DNA from: Paracoccus solventivorans
GTDB taxonomy: Bacteria > Pseudomonadota > Alphaproteobacteria > Rhodobacterales > Rhodobacteraceae
Length of the DNA stretch: 64,000 nt
Reading direction: 5' to 3'
NCBI RefSeq assembly: GCF_900142875.1
Contig: NZ_FRCK01000003.1
Coordinates: 310,001 to 374,000, forward strand
Both the position numbers and the translations under genes were made by a program. The notes under the pieces were generated by a model that worked only from the letters and a program-made list of their open reading frames with translations, was not told where the DNA came from and did not search any database. Positions 1-9,138 of the stretch are shown here, piece after piece. Position 1 is the stretch's first letter. The number at the start of each line of letters is the position of its first letter.

Positions 1-891
1 ATGATGTCGGTGCAGTCGTCGCTGGTGATGTATCCGATCTATGCCTACGGCTCCGAGGAACAGCGGCAGAAATACCTGCCAAAACTGGCCTCGGGCGAGT
101 TCATCGGCTGCTTCGGCCTGACCGAGCCCGACGCGGGCTCGGACCCCGGCGGCATGAAGACCACCGCCAAAAAGACCGCCGGCGGCTATGTGCTGAACGG
201 CACCAAGATGTGGATTTCCAACTCGCCCATCGCGGATGTGTTCGTGGTCTGGGCCAAGTCCGAGGCGCATGGCGGCAAGATCCGTGGCTTCGTTCTGGAC
301 AAGGGCATGAAGGGCCTCTCTGCCCCCAAGATCGAGGGCAAGCTGAGCTTGCGCGCCTCGATCACCGGCGAGATCGTCATGCAGGACGTCGAGGTGGGCG
401 AGGATGCGCTGCTGCCCAACGTCGAGGGGCTGAAGGGGCCGTTCGGCTGTCTCAACCGCGCCCGCTACGGGATCAGCTGGGGCGTGCTGGGTGCGGCCGA
501 GTTCTGTTTCCACGCCGCGCGGCAATACGGGCTGGACCGCCACCAGTTCAAGCGGCCGCTGGCCAACACCCAGCTTTACCAGCTGAAACTGGCCAACATG
601 ATGACCGAGATCACCCTGGGGTTGCAGGCAAGCCTGCAGGTCGGGCGGCTGATGGATGCGGCGCAGGCCGCGCCCGAGATGATTTCCATCGTCAAGCGCA
701 ACAACTGCGGCAAGGCGCTGGACATCGCCCGCATCGCCCGCGACATGCACGGCGGCAACGGCATTTCCGAAGAGTTCCAGGTCATGCGCCACGCGCAGAA
801 CCTTGAAACCGTGAACACCTATGAGGGCACCCACGACGTGCACGCGCTGATCCTGGGCCGCGCGATCACCGGGTTGCAGGCCTTCGCGTGA
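1..891 (+). CDS. gcdH: glutaryl-CoA dehydrogenase (5' truncated by window)
   Basis: FAD-dependent acyl-CoA dehydrogenase that oxidatively decarboxylates glutaryl-CoA to crotonyl-CoA, the last specific step of lysine, tryptophan and glutarate breakdown. The visible 296 residues cover the middle beta domain ([14 protein letters not shown], flavin/substrate-binding strand) and the whole C-terminal helical domain. The C-terminus has [20 protein letters not shown], the GcdH signature whose Glu is the catalytic base and which is nearly identical in the mitochondrial enzyme. Family members run to about 400 residues, so roughly the first 100 lie left of the window and the Met at base 1 is internal. 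The stop overlaps the next start (GTGA), so it is co-translated with the CoA-transferase. Identification is confident. Confidence 0.95.
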   Translation: MMSVQSSLVMYPIYAYGSEEQRQKYLPKLASGEFIGCFGLTEPDAGSDPGGMKTTAKKTAGGYVLNGTKMWISNSPIADVFVVWAKSEAHGGKIRGFVLDKGMKGLSAPKIEGKLSLRASITGEIVMQDVEVGEDALLPNVEGLKGPFGCLNRARYGISWGVLGAAEFCFHAARQYGLDRHQFKRPLANTQLYQLKLANMMTEITLGLQASLQVGRLMDAAQAAPEMISIVKRNNCGKALDIARIARDMHGGNGISEEFQVMRHAQNLETVNTYEGTHDVHALILGRAITGLQAFA

Positions 892-2033
892 GCGATCAGT
901 CAGATACGGGGGCGCCGCTGAAAGGGCTGCGGGTGGTCGAACTGGCCCGCATCCTCGCCGGCCCGTGGATCGGCCAGACCCTGGCCGATCTGGGCGCCGA
1001 GGTGATCAAGGTCGAGGCCCCCGAGGGCGACGATACCCGCAGCTGGGGGCCCCCGTTCCTGGACCGGCCGCGGCCGGATGGCGGCACCGAACGGGTGGCG
1101 GCGTATTTCCACGCGGCCAACCGCGGCAAGACCTCGATCACCTGCGACTTTAAGGACGCGGGCGATCTGGCGCGGCTGAAAGAGCTGATCGCCACTGCCG
1201 ACGTGGTGGTGGAAAACTTCAAGGTCAGCGGGCTGAAGCGCTTCGGGCTGGATTACGACAGCCTGTCGGCGCTGAACCCGCGGCTGATCTATGCCTCGGT
1301 CACCGGTTTCGGACAGGACGGGCCGCGCGCCACCCAGCCGGGCTATGATTTCCTGATCCAGGGCATGTGCGGGATCATGGACCTGACCGGCGAACCGAAT
1401 GGCGAGCCGCAGAAGGTTGGCGTGGCCTGGATCGACATCTTCACCGGGCTTTACGGGGTGATCGGCATCCAGGCGGCGCTGGCGGAACGGGAACGCTCTG
1501 GCCGGGGGCAACAGGTGGACCTGTCGCTGCTGGATGTAGGCGTGGCGGTGCTGGCCAATCAGGCGATGAACCACCTGATTGGCGGCACGGTGCCGCGGCG
1601 GCTGGGCAATGCGCATCCGAATATCGTGCCCTATCAGGTGTTTCCGGCCAGCGACGGGCATCTGATCATCGCCTGCGGCAATGACCGGCAATTCGCCGGG
1701 CTGTGCCGGGCGCTGGCGCTGGGGCCTCTGGACGGCGACCCCGCCTATGCCACCAACCCGGCGCGGGTGGAAAACCGCGAGCCGCTGTGTGCGCTGATCG
1801 CCGGCGCGACATCTTCCCGCACCCGGGCCGAGGCCATCGCCGCGCTGGAATCCGAGGGCGTGCCCGCCGGCCCGATCAACAGCGTCGCCGACGCGCTGGC
1901 AGAGCCGCAGGTGATCGCCCGCGGCCTGCGCATCGCGCCCGAGGGCATCCCCGGGCTGCGCACCCCGATCCGGTTCTCGCGCAGCGAGCTGGTGCTGGAC
2001 CGCGCCGCGCCGATGCTGCCGGGAAAACCCTGA
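888..2033 (+). CDS. CaiB/BaiF class III CoA-transferase, probable succinyl-CoA:glutarate CoA-transferase
   Basis: A 381-residue family III CoA-transferase. The N-terminus ([20 protein letters not shown], then [17 protein letters not shown]) is the CoA-binding Rossmann part of the family. [14 protein letters not shown] around residue 183 carries the Asp expected to form the glutamyl/aspartyl-CoA intermediate. It starts with GTG inside the gcdH stop (GTGA overlap). In Pseudomonas and in mammals (SUGCT) a family III transferase activates glutarate with succinyl-CoA to feed GcdH; the coupling to gcdH makes this the likely role. The substrate is inferred from context only; other family members act on formyl-, carnitinyl- or bile-acid-CoA. 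Confidence 0.85.
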   Translation: MSDQSDTGAPLKGLRVVELARILAGPWIGQTLADLGAEVIKVEAPEGDDTRSWGPPFLDRPRPDGGTERVAAYFHAANRGKTSITCDFKDAGDLARLKELIATADVVVENFKVSGLKRFGLDYDSLSALNPRLIYASVTGFGQDGPRATQPGYDFLIQGMCGIMDLTGEPNGEPQKVGVAWIDIFTGLYGVIGIQAALAERERSGRGQQVDLSLLDVGVAVLANQAMNHLIGGTVPRRLGNAHPNIVPYQVFPASDGHLIIACGNDRQFAGLCRALALGPLDGDPAYATNPARVENREPLCALIAGATSSRTRAEAIAALESEGVPAGPINSVADALAEPQVIARGLRIAPEGIPGLRTPIRFSRSELVLDRAAPMLPGKP

Positions 2034-2077
2034 CCGGCCACCGATTGGCAGGGCGGCCTCCGCCGCGCCGGCCCAGG

Positions 2078-2103
2078 CACCCCGCATCCTCCCCTGCGGG
2101 GTG
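2078..2103 (+). terminator. stem-loop after gcdH/CoA-transferase
   Basis: Perfect 9-base inverted repeat, CACCCCGCA at 2078-2086 and TGCGGGGTG at 2095-2103, with an 8-base loop. It is followed by a T-containing but not T-rich tail. It lies 45 bases after the CoA-transferase stop and before the iron ABC genes, a sensible place for a terminator. The rest of the gap to 2205 shows no gene. Confidence 0.5.
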
Positions 2104-2205
2104 TTCTGGTTTCCGGCATCACCGCCGTCGCCGCGGTCTGGCTGAACCGCGCCGGGGCGGATATGGTCGGCGCCGAAACTGCCGCGGGCGATGAAAGCAG
2201 GGTGC

Positions 2206-3309
2206 ATGACCGAACAGGGCCGACCGATCCTTGAACTCGACCGAGTGTCGCGCCGGTTCGGCGACCGTCCTGCGCTGCGCGACGTCTCGCTGGAGATCAT
2301 GCGCGGCGAGGTGGTCTGCCTGGTCGGCCCCTCGGGCTGCGGGAAATCGACGCTGCTGCGGCTGATCGCCGGGGTCGAGGTGCCCGACAGCGGCCGCATC
2401 CTGCTGGACGGGCAGGAGATCGCCGGCCCCTCGCGCTTCGTCGAGCCCGAGGATCGCCGCGTCGGCTTCATGTTCCAGGATTATGCGCTGTTCCCGCATC
2501 TGAGCGTGCGCGACAACATCCTGTTCGGGCTGCGCCAGCTGCCGAAAGCGCAGGCCGCGGCGCAGGCCGACCGCATCATCCGCCGCATCGGCATCGCCGA
2601 GTTGGCCAGCCGCCACCCGCATGAGCTGTCGGGGGGCGAGCAGCAGCGGGTGGCGCTGGCCCGGGCCTTGGCGCCGCAGCCGCTGGTGCTGCTGATGGAC
2701 GAGCCGTTTTCCAACCTCGACCGGCGGCTGCGCGAGCATGTGCGGATGGAAACTCTGGCCACGCTGCACGACGCCAATGCCACCGCGGTGATCGTGACCC
2801 ACGACCCCGAAGAGGCGATGTCGATCGGCGACCGGGTGGTGCTGATGCGGGCGGGGCAGGTGGTGCAGACCGGCACCGGCTACAACCTGTACGACCGCCC
2901 CGGCTCGATCTACGCCGCGCGCTTCCTGGGGCCCTGCAACCAGATCCCCGCCCGCGTCCGGGGCGGGCGCGCGGAAACCGTGCTGGGCGCGTTCCCCGCC
3001 CCCGGCTTTGCCGAAGGCGCGCCCGCGGTGGTGTGCATCCGCCCCAAGGCGCTGTTCCCGGTCGACATCTGCGCCGAGCGCCGCGGCGCCGATCTGCGCG
3101 GCACGCTGGTCCAGCGCAGTTTCCTGGGCGAGGTCGAGCAGCTGACCCTGCGCGTCGAGGGGCTGGAAGCGCCGCTGCGGCTGCGCACCTCGCAGCGGCT
3201 GGACACCATGCTGGGCGAGATCGTCCGTTTCGGCATCGACGCCGAACAGGCCATCGTGCTGCCGCCCGAGGACGACGCCGCGGCCCTTGCCGCCGCTGCC
3301 AGCGCCTGA
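2206..3309 (+). CDS. fbpC: Fe(III)-type ABC transporter ATP-binding protein
   Basis: Cytoplasmic ATPase of a periplasmic iron importer, 367 residues from the chosen start. Walker A GPSGCGKST lies near residue 43, the signature LSGGEQQRVALARAL precedes Walker B LVLLMDEPFSNLD, and the H-loop is VTHDPEEAM. A roughly 120-residue C-terminal regulatory region (TOBE-like) follows, as in FbpC/AfuC/PotA ATPases. The ATG at 2206 is preceded by GCAGGG. An in-frame ATG at 2191 would add five residues and has a poorer ribosome site. It heads a three-gene set with the binding protein and fused permease. Iron specificity is inferred from those partners; sulfate, thiosulfate or polyamine ATPases have similar sequence. 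Confidence 0.85.
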   Translation: MTEQGRPILELDRVSRRFGDRPALRDVSLEIMRGEVVCLVGPSGCGKSTLLRLIAGVEVPDSGRILLDGQEIAGPSRFVEPEDRRVGFMFQDYALFPHLSVRDNILFGLRQLPKAQAAAQADRIIRRIGIAELASRHPHELSGGEQQRVALARALAPQPLVLLMDEPFSNLDRRLREHVRMETLATLHDANATAVIVTHDPEEAMSIGDRVVLMRAGQVVQTGTGYNLYDRPGSIYAARFLGPCNQIPARVRGGRAETVLGAFPAPGFAEGAPAVVCIRPKALFPVDICAERRGADLRGTLVQRSFLGEVEQLTLRVEGLEAPLRLRTSQRLDTMLGEIVRFGIDAEQAIVLPPEDDAAALAAAASA

Positions 3310-3375
3310 CGGCGGGCGCCGATGGCCGGCAAGAATACTTGATTGGAACTGTCAGCCATGGCATGGCGGATTGAC

Positions 3376-3392
3376 GCCGGGCGCAGCCCGGC
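3376..3392 (+). promoter_or_regulatory. hairpin in the fbpC-fbpA spacer
   Basis: GCCGGGC (3376-3382) and GCCCGGC (3386-3392) form a 7-bp stem with a 3-base loop, 10 bases ahead of the GAAAGGA ribosome site of the binding-protein gene. Such hairpins between an ATPase and an abundant binding-protein gene often stabilise the downstream mRNA or attenuate read-through. That function is inference. No Fur, Irr or RirA box was recognised in this 107-base spacer. Confidence 0.35.
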
Positions 3393-3416
3393 AGGGACAG
3401 TTGAAAGGACCCGCTG

Positions 3417-4442
3417 ATGATTTCCCGCTTTTCGTTGCGCGCGGCCCTGATGGGCGGTGCCGTCGCCATCTCGGTCGGCGCGGCCGTGCAGGCCGACGAG
3501 GTGAACATCTACACCACCCGCGAGCCGGGGCTGATCCAGCCGCTGCTGGACGCCTATACGGAAAAGACCGGGGTCAAGGTGAACACGGTGTTCCTCAAGG
3601 ACGGGATGCCCGAGCGGGTGGCGTCCGAGGGCGAAAGCTCGCCCGCCGACCTGCTGATGACGGTGGACGCGGGCAATCTGGCGGATCTGGTCGAAAAAGG
3701 CCTGACCCAGCCGGTCGAATCCGCGGTTCTGGCCGAGGCGGTGCCCGAAAACCTGCGCGACGCCGAGGGCAACTGGTTCGCGCTGTCGATGCGGGCCCGC
3801 GTGCTTTATGCCGCCAAGGACCTGGGGCTGGAGAGCTTCCAGTATGCCGATCTGGCCGACCCCGAATACAAGGGCCGGGTCTGCATCCGCTCCGGCCAGC
3901 ACCCCTACAACACCGCGCTGTTCGCCGCCTATGACGTGCATCACGGCGCCGAGGCCACAGAGGAATGGCTGTCCGGGATCAAGGCCAACCTGGCCCGCAA
4001 GGCCGCCGGCGGCGACCGCGAGGTCGCCAAGGACATCCTGGGCGGTATCTGCGACATCGGCATCGCCAATTCCTATTATGTCGGGCTGATGCGGTCCGGC
4101 CGCGGCGGCGACGAGCAGAAGGCATGGGGCGAGGCGATCACGGTGATCCTGCCCACCTTTGAAAACGGCGGCACCCACGTCAACATCAGCGGCGCGGCGG
4201 TGGCCAGGCACGCGCCGAACCGCGATCAGGCGGTGGCGCTGCTGGAATACCTGGTCTCGGACGAGGCGCAGGAGCTGTATGCGCAGGCCAACTTCGAATA
4301 CCCGGTCAAGGCCGGCGTCGCCGTCGACCCGATCATCGCCGAGTTCGGCGAGCTGAAGATCGACCCGACCCCGATCATCGAGATCGTCGCCAAGCGCAAG
4401 GAAGCCAGCGAGCTGGCCGAAAAGGTCGGCATCGACAACTGA
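3417..4442 (+). CDS. fbpA: periplasmic Fe(III)-binding protein of ABC importer
   Basis: A 341-residue solute-binding protein with a Sec signal peptide (MISRFSLRAALMGGAVAIS, likely cleaved after AVQA near residue 26). The mature start DEVNIYTTREPGLIQPLLDAY matches the FbpA/FutA/IdiA class of ferric-ion binders. The tandem tyrosines in IANSYYVGL near residue 222 are at the position that supplies iron-ligand tyrosines in this family, supporting iron over other substrates. The start has a good ribosome site, GAAAGGA at 3403-3409. It would capture ferric ion in the periplasm and hand it to the FbpB-type permease encoded next. The metal itself is inferred from family. Confidence 0.88.
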   Translation: MISRFSLRAALMGGAVAISVGAAVQADEVNIYTTREPGLIQPLLDAYTEKTGVKVNTVFLKDGMPERVASEGESSPADLLMTVDAGNLADLVEKGLTQPVESAVLAEAVPENLRDAEGNWFALSMRARVLYAAKDLGLESFQYADLADPEYKGRVCIRSGQHPYNTALFAAYDVHHGAEATEEWLSGIKANLARKAAGGDREVAKDILGGICDIGIANSYYVGLMRSGRGGDEQKAWGEAITVILPTFENGGTHVNISGAAVARHAPNRDQAVALLEYLVSDEAQELYAQANFEYPVKAGVAVDPIIAEFGELKIDPTPIIEIVAKRKEASELAEKVGIDN

Positions 4443-4500
4443 GCCGCGAAAGGGGCCGGGGGGCGGCGCGGTGGCGCGGCCCTCTGGCCGATTGCACCCC

Positions 4501-6207
4501 ATGGTCATCTCTGCCGCTCCCGACGCGCTTGCCCGCCCGGCCGCCCCCGCCCGGGCGGCGCCCGCGGCGGTGACGCGCTCGCGCTCGGGGCGGCTGTGGG
4601 TGGCGGGTCTGGCGCTGGTGGCGGCGCTGGTGGCGGTGCCGGTGCTGGCGCTGCTGTGGCAGGCCGCGCGCGGCTCGCAGGGGCTGTGGTCGCATATGCT
4701 GGCGCATGTGCTGCCGCAGGCGGTCAGCCAGACCGCGATCCTGCTGGCCGGGGTGGGGGTGCTGGTGACGGTGATCGGCACCTCGGCCGCCTGGCTGGTC
4801 ACGGCCTATGAGTTCCCGGGCCGGCGCTGGCTGGAGTGGCTGCTGCTGCTGCCGCTGGCGGTGCCCACCTATATCATCGCCTATGCCTATCTGGACATCC
4901 TGCACCCGCTGGGTCCGGTGCAGACCGCGATCCGGGCGCTGCTGGGTTTCGACAGCCCGCGCGATTTCCGCCTGCCCGACATCCGTTCGATGACCGGGGG
5001 GATCCTGCTGCTGGGGCTGGTGCTCTACCCCTATGTCTACCTGACCACCCGCGCGATGTTCGTGACGCAAGCTGCCAATCTGGTCGAGGTCTCGCGCAGT
5101 TTCGGCGTCACACGGCGCGGCGTGTTCCTGCGGGTGGCGCTGCCGCTGGCGCGCCCGGCCATCGCCGTGGGGGTGTCGCTGGCGCTGATGGAGGCGCTGA
5201 ACGACATCGGCGCCACCGAGTTCCTGGGCATCCGCACGCTGACCAACTCGATCTATACCACCTGGGTCACTCGCTCGGACCTGCCGGGGGCAGCGCAGAT
5301 CGCGCTGGTGATGCTGGCGGTGGTGGTGGCGCTGGTGGTGCTGGAACGCTGGGCGCGGCGCAGCCAGCGCTACTGGACCAACGCGCAGCGCGCCCGCCCG
5401 CTGGCCCGCCACCGGCTGGGGCCGGTCGCCGGGCTTGTCGCGCTGGGGCTGGCGCTGGTGCCGGTGATGCTGGGCTTCGTGTTCCCGGCGCTGCATCTCT
5501 CCATCGTCGCATTCCGGCGGGTGCAGGCCTCGGGCGTCTCGCCACGGCTGGCGGGCGAGGCGCTGAACACCGTGGTGCTGGCCGGGTCGGTCACGGCGCT
5601 GGTGGTGGCGGCGGGGCTGCTGGTGGCCTTCGTCACCCGCGCCTTCCAGTCGCGCACCACCGCGGCGCTGGGGCGCATCGCCGCCATCGGCTATGCGATG
5701 CCCGGCACCGTGGTGGCGATCGGCATCCTGATCCCCATCGCGGCGCTGGACCGCAGCATCGACGCGGCCGCGCGCGAATGGTTCGGGGTCTCGACCGGGC
5801 TTTTGCTGATCGGATCGGGGGCAGCGCTGTCCTATGCGTATTTCGTGCGCTTCCTGACCATCGGCTCGGGCGGGGTGGAATCCGGGCTGGCGCGGCTGCC
5901 GCGCTCTTACGACCATGCCGCGCGCTGCCTGGGCCGCGGCAGCTGCGGCACGCTGTGCCATGTGCATCTGCCGCTGTGCCGCGCGGCGCTGGCCTCGGCC
6001 GCGCTGCTGGTGTTCGTGGACTGCATGAAGGAGCTGCCGGCCACGCTGCTGCTGCGGCCGCTGAACTTCGAGACCCTCGCCACCCATCTCTATGGTGAGG
6101 CCGCCCGCGGCACCTATGAAGAGGGCGCCATCGCCGCGCTGCTGATCGTGGCGGTGGGAACGCTGCCCGCGATGCTGCTGGCGCGGATCGGCGGCAAGGC
6201 GAACTGA
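4501..6207 (+). CDS. fbpB: Fe(III)-type ABC transporter permease, fused two-domain
   Basis: About 568 residues forming two tandem permease modules of about six membrane segments each, the FbpB/AfuB architecture in which one polypeptide replaces a permease pair. EAA-loop-like segments occur in each half (VEVSRSFGVTRRGVFLRVALPLARPAI; and YDHAARCLGRGSCGTLCHVHLPLCRAAL), where the ATPase docks. The ATG at 4501 was chosen. A GTG at 4471 would add ten polar residues and follows a G-rich stretch, so the start is uncertain. It lies 58 bases after the binding-protein gene on the same strand and completes the importer. Confidence 0.85.
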   Translation: MVISAAPDALARPAAPARAAPAAVTRSRSGRLWVAGLALVAALVAVPVLALLWQAARGSQGLWSHMLAHVLPQAVSQTAILLAGVGVLVTVIGTSAAWLVTAYEFPGRRWLEWLLLLPLAVPTYIIAYAYLDILHPLGPVQTAIRALLGFDSPRDFRLPDIRSMTGGILLLGLVLYPYVYLTTRAMFVTQAANLVEVSRSFGVTRRGVFLRVALPLARPAIAVGVSLALMEALNDIGATEFLGIRTLTNSIYTTWVTRSDLPGAAQIALVMLAVVVALVVLERWARRSQRYWTNAQRARPLARHRLGPVAGLVALGLALVPVMLGFVFPALHLSIVAFRRVQASGVSPRLAGEALNTVVLAGSVTALVVAAGLLVAFVTRAFQSRTTAALGRIAAIGYAMPGTVVAIGILIPIAALDRSIDAAAREWFGVSTGLLLIGSGAALSYAYFVRFLTIGSGGVESGLARLPRSYDHAARCLGRGSCGTLCHVHLPLCRAALASAALLVFVDCMKELPATLLLRPLNFETLATHLYGEAARGTYEEGAIAALLIVAVGTLPAMLLARIGGKAN

Positions 6208-6321
6208 GCGCGGCCGCGGCCCTCTGCATCCCTCCTGACCGAAGTCATTTCAAATCCGCCCGCCGGATTGCTAGGCTTGGCCTGCGCCTTCCCATCCACT
6301 GCCCGCGCGGCACAGACAGGC

Positions 6322-8274
6322 ATGGCCTTGACAGAGAATCACCCCGGGGTCCTGCGCGACTCCATGGCGCTGCTGACCGGCGCTACACTGTTCGGAATGG
6401 CGCTGGCGGCGCTGGACGCATTCGTGCTGCAAGGCCCGTGGGGGCCGGCGGGGCTGGCGCTGGTCTATCTGGCCGGGGGCGTGCCGACGGGCTGGCGGGC
6501 CTTGCGCGAATTGTGGCGCGACCGGGTGCTCGACATCGACCTGTTGATGATCGTGGCGGCGCTGGCGGCGGCGGCGGTGGGCGCGGCCCTGGAAGGGGCG
6601 GTGCTGCTGACGCTGTTCGACCTGTCCCACACGCTGGAGCACCGCGCCATGGGCCGCGCCCGCCGCGCGGTGCAGGCGCTGATGGCGCTGCGCCCGGCCA
6701 GCGCCCTGCTGCGCGGCCCGGACGGGGCGGTGACCGAGGTGCCGGTAGGGGTGCTGCGCCCCGGCGACGTGGTGATCCTGCGCCCCGGCGCCCAGGTCCC
6801 CGCCGACGGCGTGGTGATCGAGGGCGAGGGCTCGCTGGACGAGGCTACGATCACCGGCGAGTCGATGCCGGTCCACAAGGCGCCCGGCGGCAAGGTGTTC
6901 GAGGCGACGGTGAACCTCAACGGGGTGCTGGCGGTGCAGGTCGTCCGCTCGGTCGAGGACAGCACGGTGGCGCGGATGATCGAGCTGGTCACCCAGGCCC
7001 AGCACGCCCGCGCGCCCTCGGAACGCTTCAGCGACTGGTTCGGCCAGCGCTACACCGCAGCGGTGCTGGCGGGCTCGGTGCTGGCGCTGCTGGCGTTCCT
7101 GGCGCTGGGCTGGGACACGCGCGAGGCGCTTTACCGCGCCGCCACGCTGCTGGTCGCGGCCAGCCCCTGCGCGGTGGTGATCTCGGTCCCGGCGGCGATC
7201 CTGTCGGGGCTGGCGGCGGCGGCGCGGGGCGGCGTGCTGTTCAAGGGCGGCGCCGCGCTGGAGATGCTGGCGGATGTCGAGACCTTTGCCTTTGACAAGA
7301 CCGGCACGCTGACCACCGGCAAGGCAATGGTCACCACGGTCGAGGCGCTGGGGGACGAGCGCGAGTTCCTGTCGCTGCTGGCCGGGCTCGAGGCGCAGTC
7401 CGAACATCCCATCGCCGACGCGATCCGCCGCCACGCGCGGGCGCAGGGCGTGGACCCGGCGCCGGTGCGCGATGTGGTTTCCATCCCCAGCGAGGGCATT
7501 GGTGGGCTTGATGCGCAAGGGGACGGGATCTGGGCCGGCAACCGGCGCATGGCAGCACGGATGGGTGCCGACCCGGACGTGATCGAGGGGTTGCAGGACC
7601 AGGCGCAGACCGTGGTGTGGCTGGGCCGCGGCCCCCGCATCCTCGGCGCGGTCGCAGTGGCCGACCGCCCGCGCGAGACCTCGGCGGCGGGGCTGGCGGC
7701 GTTGCGCCACGAAGGGGTGGGCGCCATCGCCATGATGACCGGCGACCGCCGCCCGGTCGGGCTGCGCATCGGCGCCGAGCTGGGCTTTGCCCCTGCCGAC
7801 ATCCACGCCGACCTGCTGCCCGAGGACAAGGTGCGGCTGGTCGGGGAACTCGCCGCGCGCGGCCGCGTCGCCTTTGTCGGCGACGGGGTGAACGACGCGG
7901 CTGCGCTGGCCCGCGCCGATGTCGGCATCGCCATGGGCGCGGCCGGCAGCGACGTGGCGCTGCAGGCGGCGGATGTGGCGCTGCTGTCGGACGACATGGG
8001 GCGGCTGGCGGGTGCGCACCGGCTGGCGCGGCGCACAAGGCGGATCATCCGGCAGAACCTGGTGTTTTCGCTGGGGATGATGGTGCTGCTGGTCGCGGGC
8101 AGCCTGTTTTTCGCGCTGCCGCTGCCGCTGGCGGTGCTGGGCCACGAGGGCGGCACCGTGCTGGTGGTGCTGAACGGGCTGCGGCTGCTGGCCGACCCGA
8201 TCCGCTCGGACCGCGGCGGCGCGCGCATGGGCGGCACCCCGCAGCCCACTACGCGCCGGGCTACGGCCGGCTGA
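6322..8274 (+). CDS. P1B-4-type metal efflux ATPase (Co/Fe class, CoaT/CtpD/PfeT-like)
   Basis: Integral-membrane P-type ATPase of 650 residues. Visible motifs are TGES (actuator), SPC at about 281-283 in the metal-binding helix, phosphorylation site DKTGTLT (Asp about 325), MMTGDRRP, GDGVNDAAALA and, near the C-terminus, HEGGT at about 608. SPC plus HEGGT and the absence of an N-terminal heavy-metal domain define the P1B-4 subgroup, whose characterised members export Co2+ or Fe2+. ATG 6322 was chosen; a TTG at 6268 would add 18 residues. It sits 114 bases behind the iron importer, which favours an iron-homeostasis role. Family databases would often label it cadmium/zinc ATPase; the motifs argue against that. 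Confidence 0.88.
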   Translation: MALTENHPGVLRDSMALLTGATLFGMALAALDAFVLQGPWGPAGLALVYLAGGVPTGWRALRELWRDRVLDIDLLMIVAALAAAAVGAALEGAVLLTLFDLSHTLEHRAMGRARRAVQALMALRPASALLRGPDGAVTEVPVGVLRPGDVVILRPGAQVPADGVVIEGEGSLDEATITGESMPVHKAPGGKVFEATVNLNGVLAVQVVRSVEDSTVARMIELVTQAQHARAPSERFSDWFGQRYTAAVLAGSVLALLAFLALGWDTREALYRAATLLVAASPCAVVISVPAAILSGLAAAARGGVLFKGGAALEMLADVETFAFDKTGTLTTGKAMVTTVEALGDEREFLSLLAGLEAQSEHPIADAIRRHARAQGVDPAPVRDVVSIPSEGIGGLDAQGDGIWAGNRRMAARMGADPDVIEGLQDQAQTVVWLGRGPRILGAVAVADRPRETSAAGLAALRHEGVGAIAMMTGDRRPVGLRIGAELGFAPADIHADLLPEDKVRLVGELAARGRVAFVGDGVNDAAALARADVGIAMGAAGSDVALQAADVALLSDDMGRLAGAHRLARRTRRIIRQNLVFSLGMMVLLVAGSLFFALPLPLAVLGHEGGTVLVVLNGLRLLADPIRSDRGGARMGGTPQPTTRRATAG

Positions 8275-8322
8275 ACCGCAGCGCCCCTTGCGGCGCGGCC
8301 ATTCCGGCGTCGCGGTTGCGAT

Positions 8323-8380
8323 GGATATTTGTGCCACGATGAAAGCCACCCCTGCCGCTTTCATCGTGGCGCAAATATCC
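8323..8380. repeat. 24-bp-arm palindromic intergenic unit
   Basis: The left arm at 8323-8346 starts GGATATTTG and ends CGATGAAAGC. The right arm at 8357-8380 is its reverse complement except for one T/G position, a wobble pair in RNA. The loop is ten bases. It sits in the 216-base gap between the metal ATPase and the GntR gene. The same arm sequence recurs at 14920-14946, and degenerate copies lie near 12968, 25996 and 26172. In RNA it would form a very stable hairpin and could end transcription; it may instead be a REP-like mobile palindrome. The rest of 8275-8490 shows no gene. Confidence 0.85.
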
Positions 8381-8490
8381 TCGGGGGGAATCGCCGCCAG
8401 GCGATGGGGGGCAGACAGCCCGCCTTTTGCCGCAGCAACTGTCCCGCGCGCTTGCATTCCGGCGCCCCGGGCGCCAAGTCTTCCTGCGAC

Positions 8491-9138
8491 ATGAAAGATG
8501 CATACAGCCTGATCCTCTCGGCCATCGACGACGGCACCTACCGTCCCGGCGACCGGCTGGTGGAATCCGAACTCGCCGAGCGTTTCGGCGTCAGCCGCAC
8601 CCCCGTGCGCGAGGCGCTGCAGCGGCTGGAAACCCAGTCGATGCTGACCCGCGACGGGCGCAGCCTGATCGTGGCGACGCTGGACCACAACCAGCTGGCC
8701 GAGCTTTACACCGTGCGCACCGAGCTCGAGGCGCTGGCAGCAAGGCTGGCCGCCCGCCACGCCACCCGCGAAGAGGTGCTGGTGCTGGGCCGCATGGTGC
8801 AGGAGGATCACGCCATCGTCGATGATCCGCAGGCGCTCAGCCGCGCGAACCGGCGCTTTCACCACCAGATCCACCTGGCCTCGCACAACCGCTATCTGGT
8901 CCAGCAGCTCGACATCGTGCATCGCACCATGGCGCTGATGGCGCGCACCTCGCTCGCGGCCGAGGGCAGGGGGCACAAGTCGCTGGCCGAGCATCAGGAG
9001 ATCGTCGACGCCATCGCCTCGGGCGATGCGGCGGCGGCGGAAGCGGCGCTGCGCAACCATATCTCGACCGCCTATCAGACCCGGCTGCTGGAATCGGCGC
9101 GGGTCTGGGCCAGCACCATCGAGCAGGGCCAGCGGTGA
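8491..9138 (+). CDS. GntR-family transcriptional regulator, FadR/FCD subgroup
   Basis: Cytoplasmic DNA-binding regulator of 215 residues. The N-terminal winged helix has the GntR signature LAERFGVSRTPVREALQRLE (residues about 28-47). The C-terminal helical FCD effector domain spans about 75-200 and includes FHHQIHLASHNRY, with the metal/ligand-binding histidine region of the family. ATG 8491 begins exactly where homologous N-termini begin; the open frame continues upstream through the palindrome but without coding character. No strong ribosome site is seen. Its stop overlaps the next start (GTGA). The effector is unknown; FCD regulators usually sense organic acids. Confidence 0.85.
   Translation: MKDAYSLILSAIDDGTYRPGDRLVESELAERFGVSRTPVREALQRLETQSMLTRDGRSLIVATLDHNQLAELYTVRTELEALAARLAARHATREEVLVLGRMVQEDHAIVDDPQALSRANRRFHHQIHLASHNRYLVQQLDIVHRTMALMARTSLAAEGRGHKSLAEHQEIVDAIASGDAAAAEAALRNHISTAYQTRLLESARVWASTIEQGQR

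Noticed and set aside
8329..8490. N-terminal extension of the GntR regulator
   Set aside because: It is formed by translation across the palindromic repeat; homologous proteins begin at MKDAYS (8491).
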